A DNA stretch of 64,000 nt from Schistocephalus solidus (Eukaryota > Platyhelminthes > Cestoda > Diphyllobothriidea > Diphyllobothriidae). The stretch lies in the NCBI GenBank assembly GCA_017591395.1, contig WEDG01008978.1, positions 1 through 64,000 on the forward strand, in the 5' to 3' direction. Positions 43,131 to 56,707 of this stretch are shown one piece after another. The translations under genes and the position numbers were made by a program. A model generated the notes under the pieces. The model made no database searches, was not told the origin of the DNA, and worked only from the letters and a program-made list of their open reading frames with translations. How positions within the stretch are numbered: position 1 is the stretch's first letter; each line of letters begins with the position of its first letter.

Positions 43131-45600
43131 GGGAAAGCACGGGTCACACATAATCATCCAAGCCTTTCTTGAACAGCTGAATGAATGTTATCTCCATGAC
43201 TGATTGTGGGAGATAATTCCAGCTCTCTACTACCCTTTGCGTGAAAAATTCAGAGCGAACGTACAGCCTGAACAGCTTCTTGCGCAGCTTCATCGAGTGC
43301 TCACGAATATTGGGAGAAAGGTGCGATTGAAACATCTCCATGAAGCTCAATTCATCCTTAAGACTATGCATTATCTTGTAAACAAGGATCTGATCACCTC
43401 GTGGCTGCCTGTAACACATATAAAATAGTTTAAGACAGCGCAGTCTTTCTTTGTACGATCGATTTTTGAAACCATTTACCAGCTTTGTTCCTCGTTGTTG
43501 CAATTTTTCGAGGCATGTTTTATCCTTTGACAGCCATGGCCGCCACGCTTGTTTGTCATACTCTAGATGATACCAAACAAAGTTTCATGTCAAAACTTAG
43601 AATTTATGTGGTGAAACCGAGAATTTTCGAATATGCTTAGGTTTTTCCAAAGACACCAATCCGTAAAAAATATACTTCGATTATCTATAATCAGGCCACT
43701 TCAATTGTATGGAGAATGAGTGTCCGAGCCCTAGAGAGGAATTAGGGCTGTATCAGGGGACTGTTACAGTTCCTCTTTCCACGCCACCGGAGGGTGGATT
43801 AAACGCGTTGTGATCATTGGGGACGGGTAAGAGGGTGTTGGGGTGGTTTGTCCAGCGATGTTCGTATGTTAAAACGCTTGGCGAGACTAAATTTCATCAG
43901 GAGGTTTGAGGGGCTTCGATCGCCACCTGGATTTTGCCACTAAGACAGACGGGTTTTATCAACTCCTTCTTAAAATAAAATGCTGGATTCGTTAGTGGAC
44001 TAAATACTGCCTCGGCTATTGCTAGTACCCATTGGGGTCGGACTTTACAATAGTTTGTTGGTACGCAGAAGACAACGTTTTCCCTCCATTCATTCGAAAA
44101 TTGCTCAATGTAGTTTAAGTTTACCTGCAAGCGCTCTTCCCGGACTTCAGTTAGTATGACGATCCAAATCTTTAAATCATCAGCAAGCATCGCGAAAGCA
44201 AAATACAGTTCACTGACGCATGCGTTGAAGTATATAATAAACAGGATGGGGCTAATTAGAGAACAACACACCCAACCGCTACCTTCGTCGACAGCTGTTC
44301 GCCGACAAGGACGATTTTAATGGCTTCAGGTCTTTTTCAAAAGACCTTACCAGTCTCCCTTGTCTTTGCCGGAAATATCCATCTGCCTATTCTACTATTA
44401 GCCACTGTGCGGCTGCTGGCGGGGGTCGAGAGTGAGCCTTAAGGCAGAACAGAACGAGTGAGTTCCGTTAGCAATAGTTGAGCGTTCATCAACGAATGCA
44501 CTTACCCAACGCCTGTTCGGTTGAATTTGCATAGGAATAACTGATGTGGTACACGATCAAACTGCTCATTCCCCACACAATTTCACTGACAGGCTTAGTA
44601 GACAGCTCAGCGCAGCTTCCTCACTATAACCCATCTGACATGCTTGAAGCTAACACTAAATGCCGTGGCTTGGAATATTGCCAACTTTTGGGAAAACTCG
44701 GATCGTGTGGTCAGCCAAGTTTGTGTTTGTGTGGGGTTATTAACTGGGAGTCAGTCTGTAATAGCTCCTTTTTACTGTGGCCTTTATGGCACGCTTAATC
44801 CATGGGATCCGAGCAAGGCGTAGTAGGGTTGTTCTGGCCACGCCAGCCACCTGCAGCTTTCCCGCTGACGTTCTTTCTGACTTGGTCATGAGAGCGGGTC
44901 CAGGTGAGGAGGGGGAGAGAGAGCAGAAGATTCAACCCAAGTGTATTCTTGCTACAAGTTCACGTCACCACGATTGCTTCGAGTCTACTGTGAAGAAAAT
45001 GGTGGATAACAGAGTAAGATGAGGTCTAAAGGGTATATGTGGCATGTCATCAATTCTTTTCAGAGAATTTGTAATCAAAACATACATACAGAACGACCGT
45101 TTCCCCCACCACAATGCATACTCGGGGCAAACAAAACGTCGAGTGAGTAATAACATAAGCGTCATGTTCAATAACCATTGAATAAAGACTGGTTCTGGAC
45201 CGAGTGCGTAAAGTGAACATTAAACAACAAGTGAACATTAAAGTCACCCATGATCAAAACGTCAGACCGATTAAGAAAGGATCCTAGCTGCTCTAACAGA
45301 CGTGCGTCAGCAGCGGGGTCACTTATTGACGGTCGATAAACGTTAAGGCTTCATGAGCTTGGTGCACTTATAGTGAGCCACATAATCTCAGTATTGCATG
45401 CAAGTTTTTTAAGTTTTTTCTGATACTAGCAAACCCTGCTTTACGTAGGTAAGTATTCCTCCTGGCGTCTTCTCCGATCGCTGAAACAAGTGAAATCCTG
45501 TCGGTACTACTTTGCTGTCATCCACGTTTTCAGAAGAGCAGATTTCTTTCAAATATGACGTCGTGGTAAAATTCACGAAAGCGGACTTTCCTTTATATAA
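43130..45600 (-). mobile_element. CR1-like element B3, heavily decayed
   Basis: Minus-strand pieces occur in the expected order: endonuclease (about 45590-45240, with LLEQLGSFLNRSDVLIMGDF), RT palm (44271-43897, SPILFIIYFNACVSEL and MLADDLKIW in place of FADD), and RT C-terminus (43503-43144, RCLKLFYMCYRQPRGDQ and VVESWNYLPQSV). Between 45240 and 44280 the coding sequence is replaced by other DNA, including a tRNA-repeat-associated segment. All frames are broken. Confidence 0.7.
44340..44500 (+). repeat. dispersed repeat D copy
   Basis: Matches 59305-59375 (CAGTCTCCCTT, CATCTGCCT, then AGCCNCTGTGCGG) and continues like 32765-32860 (GCTGCTGGCGGGG). It lies inside the gap of B3. Confidence 0.5.
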
Positions 45601-45604
45601 ATAA

Positions 45605-46410
45605 AAAATTGTATATTTAAGGCCCAGAGAGCCCCGTCATTTCAAACTTAGTATCGCGGTATAAATAAATACAAAGTGGATAATTGCTGCTCTATGTGAG
45701 CAGCCATATTAACAGCAGAAATTAACATTATGGTAGGCATATCCGATTCAGAACGATTTGCCATTTTTAAAACAATAGACAACAATCTTTAACATAAACG
45801 GTGAACTAGAAAAAGAAGCAGTAAAAACTCCTACGGTAAATTGGAAGCGGAGTTCAGCGAGCCGCCAATTTAAAAAAAATAGGAGAAAAACTGCTTTCAC
45901 TAAAACATTAATAGCTAGATGCAATGGGATAGATCTGTGATGATGCTGACAACGTATGAGGGTTCGGAACGCTCCCTTGTCGTGTGAGAGATAATATAGC
46001 AGTTAGAGCTACTGTTTGTAACCACCAGTGGAGGTGAGAGAGGACGGACTCATCGTGGACACCAGGGTCAAAACGAAGACGGGACAGTAGAGGTCATGAG
46101 ATCATCATTGAGATGCGACCTTGCCGACTGCATAGTCCCCCAATCAAAGAAGCAAAACTATCAGAACCCGCCTTGATCATCAACTGAACCTGGAGACCAT
46201 CGTCGGGGTTGCAAAAGCGGAGGAAAGTACCAAGGTTGTCAAGACTTGGCGATGCTAGTTTAAAATGAGGGGGCAAAAAGTAAATGCAAAGATTGACTCT
46301 GCAGAGGATGATGGATATATAATAAGAGACCATTACAAATATCAAGGAACTGCCTCAAATACCAGGAGGACCCTTTTCGAAATCCAAAAGCTGCGAGTTA
46401 GGGAAGGAAA
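45605..46410 (+). repeat. dispersed repeat A, copy 4
   Basis: Full-length copy with all A landmarks, starting TGTATATTTAAGGCCCAGAG and ending near CAAAAGCTGCGAGTTAGG. Followed after about 40 bases by repeat E. Confidence 0.65.
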
Positions 46411-46449
46411 CAGACAATAAGGACTTTATATCTTCCGAAGTTAAATATT

Positions 46450-46680
46450 TGCGTAACTTTGTTTTGAAAATAGCTAATGTGGACGACAACCTAATTTGCA
46501 GTGGAAGATTATTCCAGATGAAAGCATATTTGGAGGAAAAAACTGAGACCGGTTAGTTGTGGAGCTAAAGGGTGGTGAACTGATCATGGAGGAATTACGA
46601 GTGGCATAGGGTCGATCTACCGGAGTAAGAGCGTTAATTCGTGGGAGATTGGGGCTAGAGTTAACGCGAAACAGGAAGAA
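46450..46680 (+). repeat. dispersed repeat E, copy 2
   Basis: Closely matches 334-562 in the same orientation. Downstream of repeat A copy 4, giving the A-then-E order also seen at 12790-13850. Confidence 0.6.
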
Positions 46681-46689
46681 GGAAGCAGG

Positions 46690-47860
46690 ACAGTATTTGC
46701 TGAAATTTCGTCTGCATAACCTCAAGTGATCTATTTCTTAAATAACTCTTACACAGAGCAGCTGGAGCCTCGATCTAATGAACCAAATATACCTTCATCC
46801 GGACTTGTTCCGTCCTACGAAATACTAGACGGTTCTACATAAGCTGGTTGTGGTTTCCTCAGATTCTTTTCCTCATTATATAATCTCGTTTGCAAATACT
46901 AGATAAGATCGCTGCAGCAATCCCAGTGGTGTCCATAAATGGCGGGATACGGCACTGGATAATTTTACTGATTTTTAGAGACACGGGGAAAATTGGTTCG
47001 GAAAATGAACTCACTAAGTGTTTTGCGGTTGATTCGGTGGTCGTAGGAAGGTAATAGTACAAAAAGGTAGTTTATAAATTGGAAGTTTTGTTGTCCCTAA
47101 GAGACATAGTAAGGTGTAGCACGAGAGTAAGTACCCTGAAATATATTTCCGTAGAGTGCCTTTACACCAACTTCCCGTGACCAAATGGGTGACCAATAGC
47201 AAATTGACGGAAGCGGTATGAGTTAACGGAAATATGTAGAAAATTAGGAGTCAGCAGAAATTACAGGCCTCGTTATTTTTTTCATGCAACTTCTTACCGA
47301 TGTGATGGTGTAAAATAAAAGCAGGATGGGTGCCTGTAACATTTAGAGCGATAAAGATGAAGAGACAACAAACGCTTTATCGTGATCTGCTTGGTGATTA
47401 GCAGAAAACTAACGACAAGCTAAGAACTTAATTGTCATCAATCGTCCGATTTTGTTATCCATCAGCAGAAAACTGACTGTTTACTGCAGTGTCTAACGGA
47501 CCAAGTGCGTAATACAAAACAAAAAATGTATAGGCTCACAAAGACGGCCTAGGCACCACTTACTATATTGGTATAATATGTAGATGAGTAAGCTAACACA
47601 ATGGATGGCAATGCTCCACAAGGGCTAACGACGCTATCGTTTAGCTGGCGTGAAACATTACTTGAATAAGCAGTTGAAGACAAAAAATAATCGGGGGCGT
47701 TTTCCGCTGAGTATGTAGGACTACTATAAAACTAATTGTTGACTGTGCAGTCCGCAGGAAGCGGTATATAAGGTGAAGGCAAAACTGGCAGGATCAACTC
47801 GACCAACTGAACACAGGTAAGCAATAAGATGTTGCTAACGGCAATGGACCTCGGAGGCTA
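46690..47860. other. no recognisable feature
   Basis: A/T-rich sequence without a supported open frame or repeat. Confidence 0.35.
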
Positions 47861-47869
47861 TTGCTAGAA

Positions 47870-48060
47870 ATATTAGTTTTCATAATAGTACTATTAGCCA
47901 CATTAGCAGTATTTCCAGTCTTTATATTACTGTCATAACCATTAGTATTTGCAGCAATAGTAGTACTAGTAATATTAGTCGTACTACAGCAGTAGTATTA
48001 GTGATAGTATTACTAGTAAGAGAAGTAGTAGTAATACCAATTGTAGTGGCGGCGATTTAT
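47870..48060 (+). repeat. degenerate trinucleotide-rich stretch
   Basis: Irregular runs of AGT, ATT and GTA triplets (such as GTAGTACTAGTAATATTAGT), probably an old microsatellite. Confidence 0.5.
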
Positions 48061-48159
48061 TCCGAGCCGGTAACTGTGGTAGTGATTATGTTGTCTTTAT
48101 ATGAAAAGTAATATTGTTCCATGCAGTACATCTTTTTGTAACCGTAATAGTGAAAGTAT

Positions 48160-49050
48160 GCTTTACAGTATAGTATGGTGATCACAATCCTATCATCTCA
48201 TATCGTCTCCTCTGTTCCTCTACAGAAGATATAAAGTCCTCATTGTCTGTTTCCTTCACAAACGCGCCACATTTGGATTTTGAAAAGGGTTTTCCTGGTA
48301 TTTGAGGCAGCTCCCTTGATATTATATTGGTCTCTAAAATAATTCCACCATCCTCTGCAGAGTCAATCTTTGCATTCACTTTTTCGTCCCCCTTTTAAAC
48401 TAGCATCGCCAACGCTTGACAACTTTCCTCCGATTATGCAACCCCGACGATATTCCCCAGGTTCAGTTGATGATCGAGGCCAGTTCTGATGGTTTCGCCT
48501 CTTTGGTGATGGACTTTGCAGTCAGCAAGGTCGCATCTCGATGATGATCTCGTGACCTCTAATTTCCCCTCTTCGCTTCGACCTTGTTGTCTACGATTAG
48601 TTCATCCTCTATCACCTCCACTCGTGGTTATAAACAGTAGCTCTGGCTGCTATATTATCTCTCACCCGACAAGGAGCGTTCCGAACTCTCACACGTTGTC
48701 ATCAACATCCCAATACCATCCCATTGCATCTAGCTATTATTTTTTTAGAGAAGCAGTTTTTTCTCTTAGTTTTTTTTAGATTGGCTGCTCGACCTAACTC
48801 CGCCTCCGATTTAACCGTAGGAGTTTTTTTACTGCTTCGTTTCTAGTTCACCGTTTATGTTAAAGATTGTTGACTATTGTTTTAAAAATGGCAAATCGTT
48901 CTGAATCGGATATGCCTACCATATTATTCATTTCTGCTGTTAATATGGCTGCTCTCATAGTGCAGCAATTATCCACTTTGTATTTATTTATACCGCGATA
49001 CTAAGTTCGTAATGATGGGGCTCTCCGGGCCTTAAATATACAATTTATTT
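48160..49050 (-). repeat. dispersed repeat A, copy 5
   Basis: Minus-strand copy, nearly complete. Its last part (48379-48182) keeps a short open frame with VNAKIDSAED-like sequence, found also in copies at 1001 and 46280, followed by CGAFVKETDNEDFISSVEEQ. Confidence 0.6.
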
Positions 49051-49059
49051 ATTTTTTAT

Positions 49060-51430
49060 TAATAGCAATGACATCAGTCTTACTAGTGACAACGGGCACC
49101 GCAGAAGTCGTTTTCGTAGTTGTGACAGCAGCTGCATTTCCAACCCCTAAGCAGTAACCCCTTTGAACACTTACAGAATACGACATATTGCAAACATTGG
49201 CACCAGTCTTTGTCCAACTGGTATTCATAGAATTGTTCTTCATGTTGGCCATGGTAATCATACCGGTTTCGGTATACCGGTTCCAGTAGGAAGCCTTTGC
49301 AATGAATGAATCATTGATTGTGCATAGTTGTTGCCGTAACTGTAGAAATTAGCGTATTCATGGCTTTAGCCTCAGCCCTATCCGTGCCCATATGCTTCGA
49401 GTAGACCGTTCGCTTTCGCACTCCGATTTCACTGCGTTTGCCCCGCAGGTGGCGTGACAGTTCGAGGAAAAGCATATATCGGCTGCATTCTACACCCCTA
49501 AATGCTGTTTATCGCGGGACTTTGTGGACGCCCAGCAGAACTGCCTTCACACCCAAGCCTTACGCATTTTTTAATGCCTCACCTTTCGCTTGATTTTTTT
49601 TATTCCTCCTTAATTTTTCCATTATTCCCACCACTTAAAAAATTAAATTCAGTTATCATCCCTGCGCGCTTACCTACCGCATAACGAAAGTAAATTAACA
49701 TGTTAATTATAATGTACTTATAGCGAACCCGCCAACACCGCTCACAGAAATAGGTTTTACACCTGTCATAAAATTTTTTGTCGGATACTATTAACAGCAT
49801 CTCCAGATTGAAGGATTTCAGCGGAACATACATTGACCGGACTTCAAGTTGCTCTGAGATTTACGAACTATTCCCATAGACACGTACGACGTACTATACG
49901 CATATTTATTACAGAGGAATGGGTTCTCCGTGGAACCCATCGGGTCAGAAGGCGATCGTACACCTAGCAAATATGAGTGTATTAGGCAGTTTCAAAGAAG
50001 AAAGCAACGACGTTCAGGTAACCACTTCATGCAGTTTACCGAACCACAAAGCCATCCCATAACTATTGCTAATTACGGTTATTGTGGGCACTAATGTTCT
50101 TACGAATTGTTCCATCAAGGAAATGCTCCTTATGCACCTGTTTTCCACTTTCCTTTCTTTTCGTCACAGCAGGTTACAGAGTCAGTCAGACAAGGTTGAG
50201 CTACTATTTTATTCACCCCCTTTCCAAAGCATGCCTATCATAGGCTTCCTGGGGGTCCGTGAAGTTCCATGTTCTCTTCGTCATCAACTAAACAACTTGT
50301 CAAGGCAACACAGAAGTCTACGGATGCGGCAGTCTGCCTGTTCTCTGAAATCATATGTGTGGGAAACCACAACAGGTGTCTTCACTGCTGTATAATTAAA
50401 CTCTTCTCCCATCGCTACTTAACGGGGGCTGTTTTTCATGTCCCCAAATTTCCATGGAAACTGCTTCCTTGGCCCATCGTATGTTTACTATTCCCGAAAT
50501 CGGGAATTCTTCGAGCCTGCCCGGTCAGCTATTACTGAGCGCTCCCGGCGATCAAGGCATGAACGTTTACCATGCATTCTAATTCTGGATTAATTACTTC
50601 ATAACTGTTACACCGCACTGAATAAACTGCCTCTGCTCGGTTGCATGGGTTGTCTGGGTTCACTACCCTAATTTACTCTGCCATACTACCTCAAAATTTC
50701 ATTTACTGAAACAATCGACAAACCAGTGTACGAACCGCAGATTTTATTCGCTTAACTTCCTTGCGTACTATGTTGCTGCCTAGGAATAGTGAACGACAAT
50801 CCTCAATCGGATGGTCCGTTCACTGCCTAACTTCGCAACCCTTTCGCAAAGCGCGGTTTTAAGGATACCATATTGCTTAGTAAACGAATGAGGCAGTAGG
50901 GTTGTGCATGCGATAAACTTATTATGAAAGACAGCTTGCTAATCTGCAGAATGAAGAAGAATATTTTCAGAACAACAATAAGTTCTCCACTTCCGTTCTT
51001 CCCATGGGTTATCAGCGTACACCAGATGGGCGCGGGTGGGCAGAATTCACTGTTAACTGGCAATTTTAGTGACTACAGGCAAATTTCGTTGATATTGACC
51101 TGCATTTCTATGTCGTCCAGTGGTTATTGCAATGTCTGTTTCGGTTGGTTTTCTATGCAAAAAATATGCTTAAAGTTAGGACGCTGGACACACTGATAAC
51201 AATTTAAATAACATAATTGACGAAATATTCAATTAGCTAGAACTTACATATCCCCTACTAAAAATCTCCTTTAATCGGGGGTTTCCCGACCTTCGTTTTC
51301 AAAATGGCTGTTCACTGGGTAGAGGATTGCTATTTGTCCCAGGAATGTCTGTCAGGCTTGCGAATTCCGTTTCGGTGCAGCCTGTATCACAGACGGTACT
51401 GCACTTCCTCCAGGTGCATACCTCCAATCC
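49060..51430. other. no recognisable feature
   Basis: Short open frames only (for example 50066-50395), none resembling a known family. Confidence 0.35.
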
Positions 51431-51439
51431 AACCCTTCT

Positions 51440-52100
51440 GTGCGCCGCGTCTACGAAGATAGCGCTTTAATGTAATACAGTATGCCTAAATGGTATTCGT
51501 GTGCTTGCCTGTTGTCGGGTCAAAAAATGTTTTCGAATGGTTAGCCGTGTAATGCCTGTACCCTGATGCTGCCAGCAAAACATACCCCTTCCATTGATCA
51601 GTTACCAAGACACTATCCGGAGCTACCAACTTCGTTATCATACTAGTTAGGGAAGCAGCACTTAGATTGGTCAGCAGCTCAACTATGGATTTAGGCGTTC
51701 AGTTTCGTACATTAATATAATCAAATCGTGCCACTTGACGTGACCAATTTTGTACTATTGCTGATTTATCAAGGTTTCGTCCCATCTGTACTTCCTTTCC
51801 CTCGAAACCCAGTTGGGTAGCGTATCTTCTAAGGGCTCTGGAACATATATTCCTGCACATAGCACACCACGCGACAACCGATGTACGGGATAGGCCCATT
51901 TTTTCAGCACACTACGTAACCGGCTTGCCCCATGCGAAGGAAAGGAAGAGCTCCAATATCGTAAAAACAGGCGGTCGGCTGTTAGGAAATATGGACTGCG
52001 CCCTAACGAACTTAGTCTTCTAGCAGTTTGGGCAACGAAAGGCAACCCCATCAGCCGGTTTATTGAATGTCCGCAATTACATTCTAATTCTGCAGGCGCA
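51440..52100 (-). pseudogene. ISXO2-type (Merlin-like) DDE transposase relic
   Basis: Minus-strand segments follow the family order: a zinc-ribbon-like CNCGH and FRCPNC, a helix-turn-helix region MGLSRTSVVAWCAMCRNIC, GKEVQ with DETLINQ in a shifted frame (first catalytic Asp), then VLVTDQWKGY (second Asp) and HSKTFFDPTTGKHTNTI. The position expected to be the catalytic Glu is a TAG stop, followed by AYCITLKRYLRRRG. There are at least two further stops and one frameshift. It is an old, inactive single copy; I did not find flanking inverted repeats. Confidence 0.75.
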
Positions 52101-52109
52101 TACCAGATG

Positions 52110-55100
52110 ACTGGAAATGAACTCATTAGCCTGGCAGTCTTCTATTGTCTTAGCTGACCTTATGATATTCGCAAGGACGATGTGTACTGACTGGCATTGC
52201 ATGCGTTTAGCGATGCTTCTGCTCTTCAGAATAAAATTTGTAGAATACATCGGCTCTCACAGTTCTCGGAGTTTTATCATTACGCCGAGCAAACTTATTT
52301 GTGTGGTTAAAGTTAATCACGTATCCTCGAACATCACATCATTACTAAGGGTGAAATGTCCAATCTGAAGTAAAATGCCCACGGGACGGATTATTCAAAT
52401 GATGGTAGCGAATCTACGAACAGGCAACACCTGTGGCTTACAAATTGCACATTCGCAAATGCGGCCTAGAGCTTCTGATATGGCTATACTCAAATTTATG
52501 TGGATGGTGAAAGTTCTCTAACTATGCACACTGTGATATGTTTACGATTTCAGGCAATAATTCTATCCACATTTATTAGTCCCAGTTACAGCAATTTATC
52601 ACGTTTTGGACATAGGCCACTTTTTATAAAAAAATTTGTATTTCTAAAGGAAGAAATATTCCTTCACTAATTTCCTTTCGATTTTACATTCCTATTGAGT
52701 TGTTTATTAGTATTTAAAAACCTTGGACTTGCGTTAGTGCCCTTTCGCGAGTGATTATCAATCTTTCAAAAGTTTCGCAGTTTGCATGTGATACGGCCCA
52801 AACCGTAAGTCAGTAGGGGAAGGGCATGGAGTGATAGGAGTAGAAGCCTGTAGCAAGACTAAGCGCGCTTAATTACACTCTGATTTTTTGCTGGTTTTCT
52901 AAGTTTATCGAAAACTGCTAACAGAATTTCACTAGTACATTTCTTACTTAATTTTAATGTAATTTAAAACCCAGAATAATGGCAAGCGTATTCTTTTATT
53001 GAAATATGACATCATCGGATTAAAAAATGTTTCCTGTGTAGTGAAGTACTAAGGGTATAACATAGAAAAGCTACTACTCGCCTAAAGCACTGTGAAGCGT
53101 ACACTCGACGCTAATGTAGTGTATGACCGTTGAAATGATTAGATGCAAAAGAATATGGGTGCTGAAAAGGAAGAAAGCAGGAATTAGCAGTGAACTGATT
53201 CTCCTCCATGACCCATATTCGGTAAAGCCACCTGTATGATAACAAATGATAGCAATGTTAGGCTATATTTTATCGAGGAGATAACAGGTGTTGGTCCCCA
53301 TAAGCTTTTAAATCCTTATCAATAAGAGGATTAAACAGATCATTAAATCACACTATCTGACTTTGCGTGGACCAATGGGCTTATTCGCTGGGTGACAGTC
53401 CATTTAGCTCGGGGAGAAAATTGCCAATAATGTCTGATAAAGGTTGTATTCTAATGTATTTTTCATTTTGTTCCAAGGCTGACGTAGTTTAAAGGCAGTA
53501 GAATTTTTATAAATATAAGCGGCTCAAGTAACCGGGCGATCCGGATTTTTTTCCACCTGTCGGGTTTTCTACAGTCTACACTAACACGCCTCCCCGTAAC
53601 AAGTTCTCACGTCGGTTGGCTGAGTCGAAAATCCCCCGCGCTATATTCGTACCGTTGACTTTGGGATGGCAACTGGATGGTAGGCATATGAGGGCCACTT
53701 ATTTAAGAATTGTATACAATAAATAGTGTTACTTACTTGGTTAAGTAGCTGTTTAAATTAGAAAGTATTTTAATAAGTTTTGGGTCACTTCCTTCCTCCG
53801 CTACAACTTACGCGACCATCGTCAGTTTTATTTTTCCGGGTTAATATAAATCCGCATAGGCAAAGTATGTTCACAACGGTTCTGTCCCACCTTTTCTTTT
53901 GGCTGATACCATATCTTACCCACTAATATCTGCCGATGCATCCGGATACTTATGCTCTGGTTAATCTGCGTTTCCCAGGTTCGTCAGTGGTTTTCATCAA
54001 GAAGTACTGCTTAAGTGTACGTCAGGAAATCAAGTTTCTTGCCCATTTTTAAAATTCCGAGTGCTCTGTCTAGGCATTCATGATATTTTGCCTACAAACC
54101 ACTTAATTTACAAATTTTAGCTAAGTTTAGCTGTTAGTATCAGAAAAACTAATCCTATTTCAGAACTGAAAACCTGTGTTTTGCTGCACCTAGTGAACAA
54201 CGAATAAGGTTTTCGTTAGAGATTTTTGCAACAAGAAATAAACAGTAGTTAATAAAGTCCGTGTGACTTAGTATTTTTGGGAGAGGCCAATTTGCCCTCG
54301 GGCATTTGGTTTGGCTGTCGTTTCCGGTTTCCGATCTCGCCTTCGGTCGCTAATTTTCGCCCACACAGTTGGATGATGCACTTTCGCATTCCTATCCCAA
54401 TGACTTCTAAATCTGCGGCATATACGTGTATGCAACTACATGACTAAGAAGGCGAGAAAATCCTTTACCGAGAGAAAAATGAGAGGTTTTGTTTATTAGA
54501 ACCAAAGCGAAACCCAATCTTCGTTGGTGGATTGAAACTCGGTATCTGGTACGTGCCGACTTTTAATTTCTCGATTGGATCAGCGAGCAACACTTTGTAT
54601 ACTATAGAAGTTAACGAAATCCAGTCAGTTTTTTAAGCTTACTGTGTGGATTTTTCCTCGGGCGCACTGAGATGCGATGACTGTGATTTATATAAATGAA
54701 ATGTCATAGTTCAAAGCTCAATTTTCCGAATCTCATGTACTACACGAGCCCCACGTAATTTCCTTTGCTAAAACTTTACTTATAGGCGAAATAAAAAGCC
54801 AAAAGTGAGAAAACGCCTGAGGCACTCAAATTCTTGTAGATGATAGCAGTCCCGTGGTTAACCTGACTAACTGTTTTTTTCGTAATACTGAGGCGGCTGT
54901 TTGAAGTAGGAGGGGCGATATCAAGATTCTACAGCTGGGTCGCATGCTCGGTGTATGCTGCTAGGTTCGCCATATTATGAACGGATGTGTGAAAATTTTT
55001 ATGCCGTCAAACATTTCTGATAGAATACAACTCTGAAAATGTCTGAGTGCAGTCGGAGTTTTGCATTATATTAGGCCGTGTTATGCTCAATAACGTGAGC

Positions 55101-55960
55101 TCTTTCTCCTAAGAATTTGTATTCCAATAGCTTTCCTCAAAGGAGGACCGGTGATTAGAAATGGATGTTTGCTGTGGTCTCCAAAGAAGTGTGCGTGTTC
55201 ATAACGAATGTTCTATGGGACTCACTGAATTTGTGGCCGAGACAAAAACTGACTGGCAGATACGCAAAACCTTTTTTTAATGGAGAAGTACAATTGTCTA
55301 CTGACGACCATTGAGGATGCTTGGGTTCCGAGCCAGCCGTTTACCAGGTCACATAAGGTTGGTGGTAAAACGTAGAGCGTAAGGCTTACGAAAGGTCAGA
55401 CGCAGGACAGTTGTGCAAATGAAAGCGGTATATGAAGCGATGGCTTTCGCGCAGTCTTCTAGGAAAATATAGTAGCCTTTTCAACCATACTCATAAGTTC
55501 CTCGCCTATGAATGGAATTCAACTAATTTTTGGACTGACACAAGGAAGCCAAATTAATGTTGGTTCCATAGTTCGCCCATGTTCGTCTTAGTAACATGAA
55601 GGCCTTTTTAAAGTTGTTTCCACCCTCGGGCGTTTGTGAACAATCCACTTCTATAACGGGTTTGTCCAGCTGGAACTTTTCTGCGAATAAACTGCTTGAT
55701 TTGCTGAGCTATCCACGGAGATCAATACTTAGGTCGTTCACTATCTGGTCGTCTATAATTTGAAAGTACAATCTCTATCATTGCGCTGGTTTCGGGGTAA
55801 ATAAGTGCCAAAACACAAACTAACCAACGTTGGCTTGAGAAGATTCAGTAACGTACAGGTCGATGGAAGGAAAAAGAGGTCTCGATGAGACACAGGACAA
55901 AGAAATCCCCTTCCCCTTGGCCTTGTGCAAAATTCCAGGAAGGGGAACTATTATCGGGTC
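52110..55960. other. no recognisable feature
   Basis: Nearly 4 kb of A/T-rich DNA without open frames above background or repeats that I can match elsewhere in the window. Confidence 0.35.
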
Positions 55961-55964
55961 ATAA

Positions 55965-56035
55965 TCTTAACCCTACCACGAACCCTTATTCTAAACCTAA
56001 CTCTAAGCCTAAGTTAAACCCTGAAATAGATACAG
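55965..56035 (+). repeat. degenerate telomere-like array 2
   Basis: Units such as CTTAACCCTACCACGAACC and CTAAACCTAACTCTAAGCC. The left flank ACAGGACAAAGAAATCCCC resembles the left flank of array 3 (ACAGGACACGGGAAGAGG). Confidence 0.6.
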
Positions 56036-56294
56036 GGGGTCTTATTTCCGTACCTTGTCGATGTCCCTAGACGAAAATTACAGCAATCCTAATGATGAAG
56101 TGTAAGTTGTGGTAAGACTTGGTCGCACTAAGTTTAGGCATGTTTTAGGCTGGTGGAGGAAACTAAGATATTATTGATTCCTCTAGCGACACCTCTGGAA
56201 TTTCTCGAAGCACTTGCTTTAAGTCTGCTGTCGAAACCCTTTCGGTGCATAGGAACTTTCCAGTCAAGTAACCGTTGTCATATGCTACTTACCG

Positions 56295-56321
56295 TATATA
56301 TATATATATATATATATATAT
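56295..56321. repeat. TA microsatellite
   Basis: About 27 bases of alternating TA at the left edge of the palindromic unit. Confidence 0.9.
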
Positions 56322-56330
56322 GGTTAGGGT

Positions 56331-56657
56331 CTTGCACAGGTATGTTGCTAAGAGTGCAACAGGCAAGACGCAGTGAGTGTTACGCACTTGTTTGACTTGT
56401 TTATGTACCTCACTGTACAAGGCATATGGCGTACTGATGATCGGTAACAACCGTGAAACAGCTGTCTGCGTCTTGCCTGTTGCACTCTTAGCAACATACC
56501 TGTGCAAGATCCTCACCACATCAGTGAGTGTTACGCACTTGTTTGACTTGTTTATGTACCTCACTGTACAAGGCATATGACGTACTGATGATCGGTAACA
56601 ACCGTAAAGCAGCTGTCTGCGTCTTGCCTGTTGCACTCTTACCAACATACCTGTGCA
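56331..56657. repeat. 42-bp perfect inverted repeat with a 151-bp direct repeat
   Basis: The arm 56331-56372 (starting CTTGCACAGGTATGTTGC) is repeated inverted and without mismatch at 56467-56508, leaving a 94-base loop. A direct repeat of the loop plus right arm follows at offset 151: 56371-56506 matches 56522-56657 with few differences. The whole lies between two TA runs (56295-56321 and 56708-56737). Confidence 0.85.
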
Positions 56658-56704
56658 TTATATGTGGTATGTGTCCTATGACACAACGTTCGTTTATCGC
56701 CGGT

Positions 56705-56707
<3 letters not shown>

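Noticed and set aside
56371..56657. A CRISPR-like array
   Set aside because: Only two direct units with an internal palindrome, no spacer series, and a eukaryotic context.
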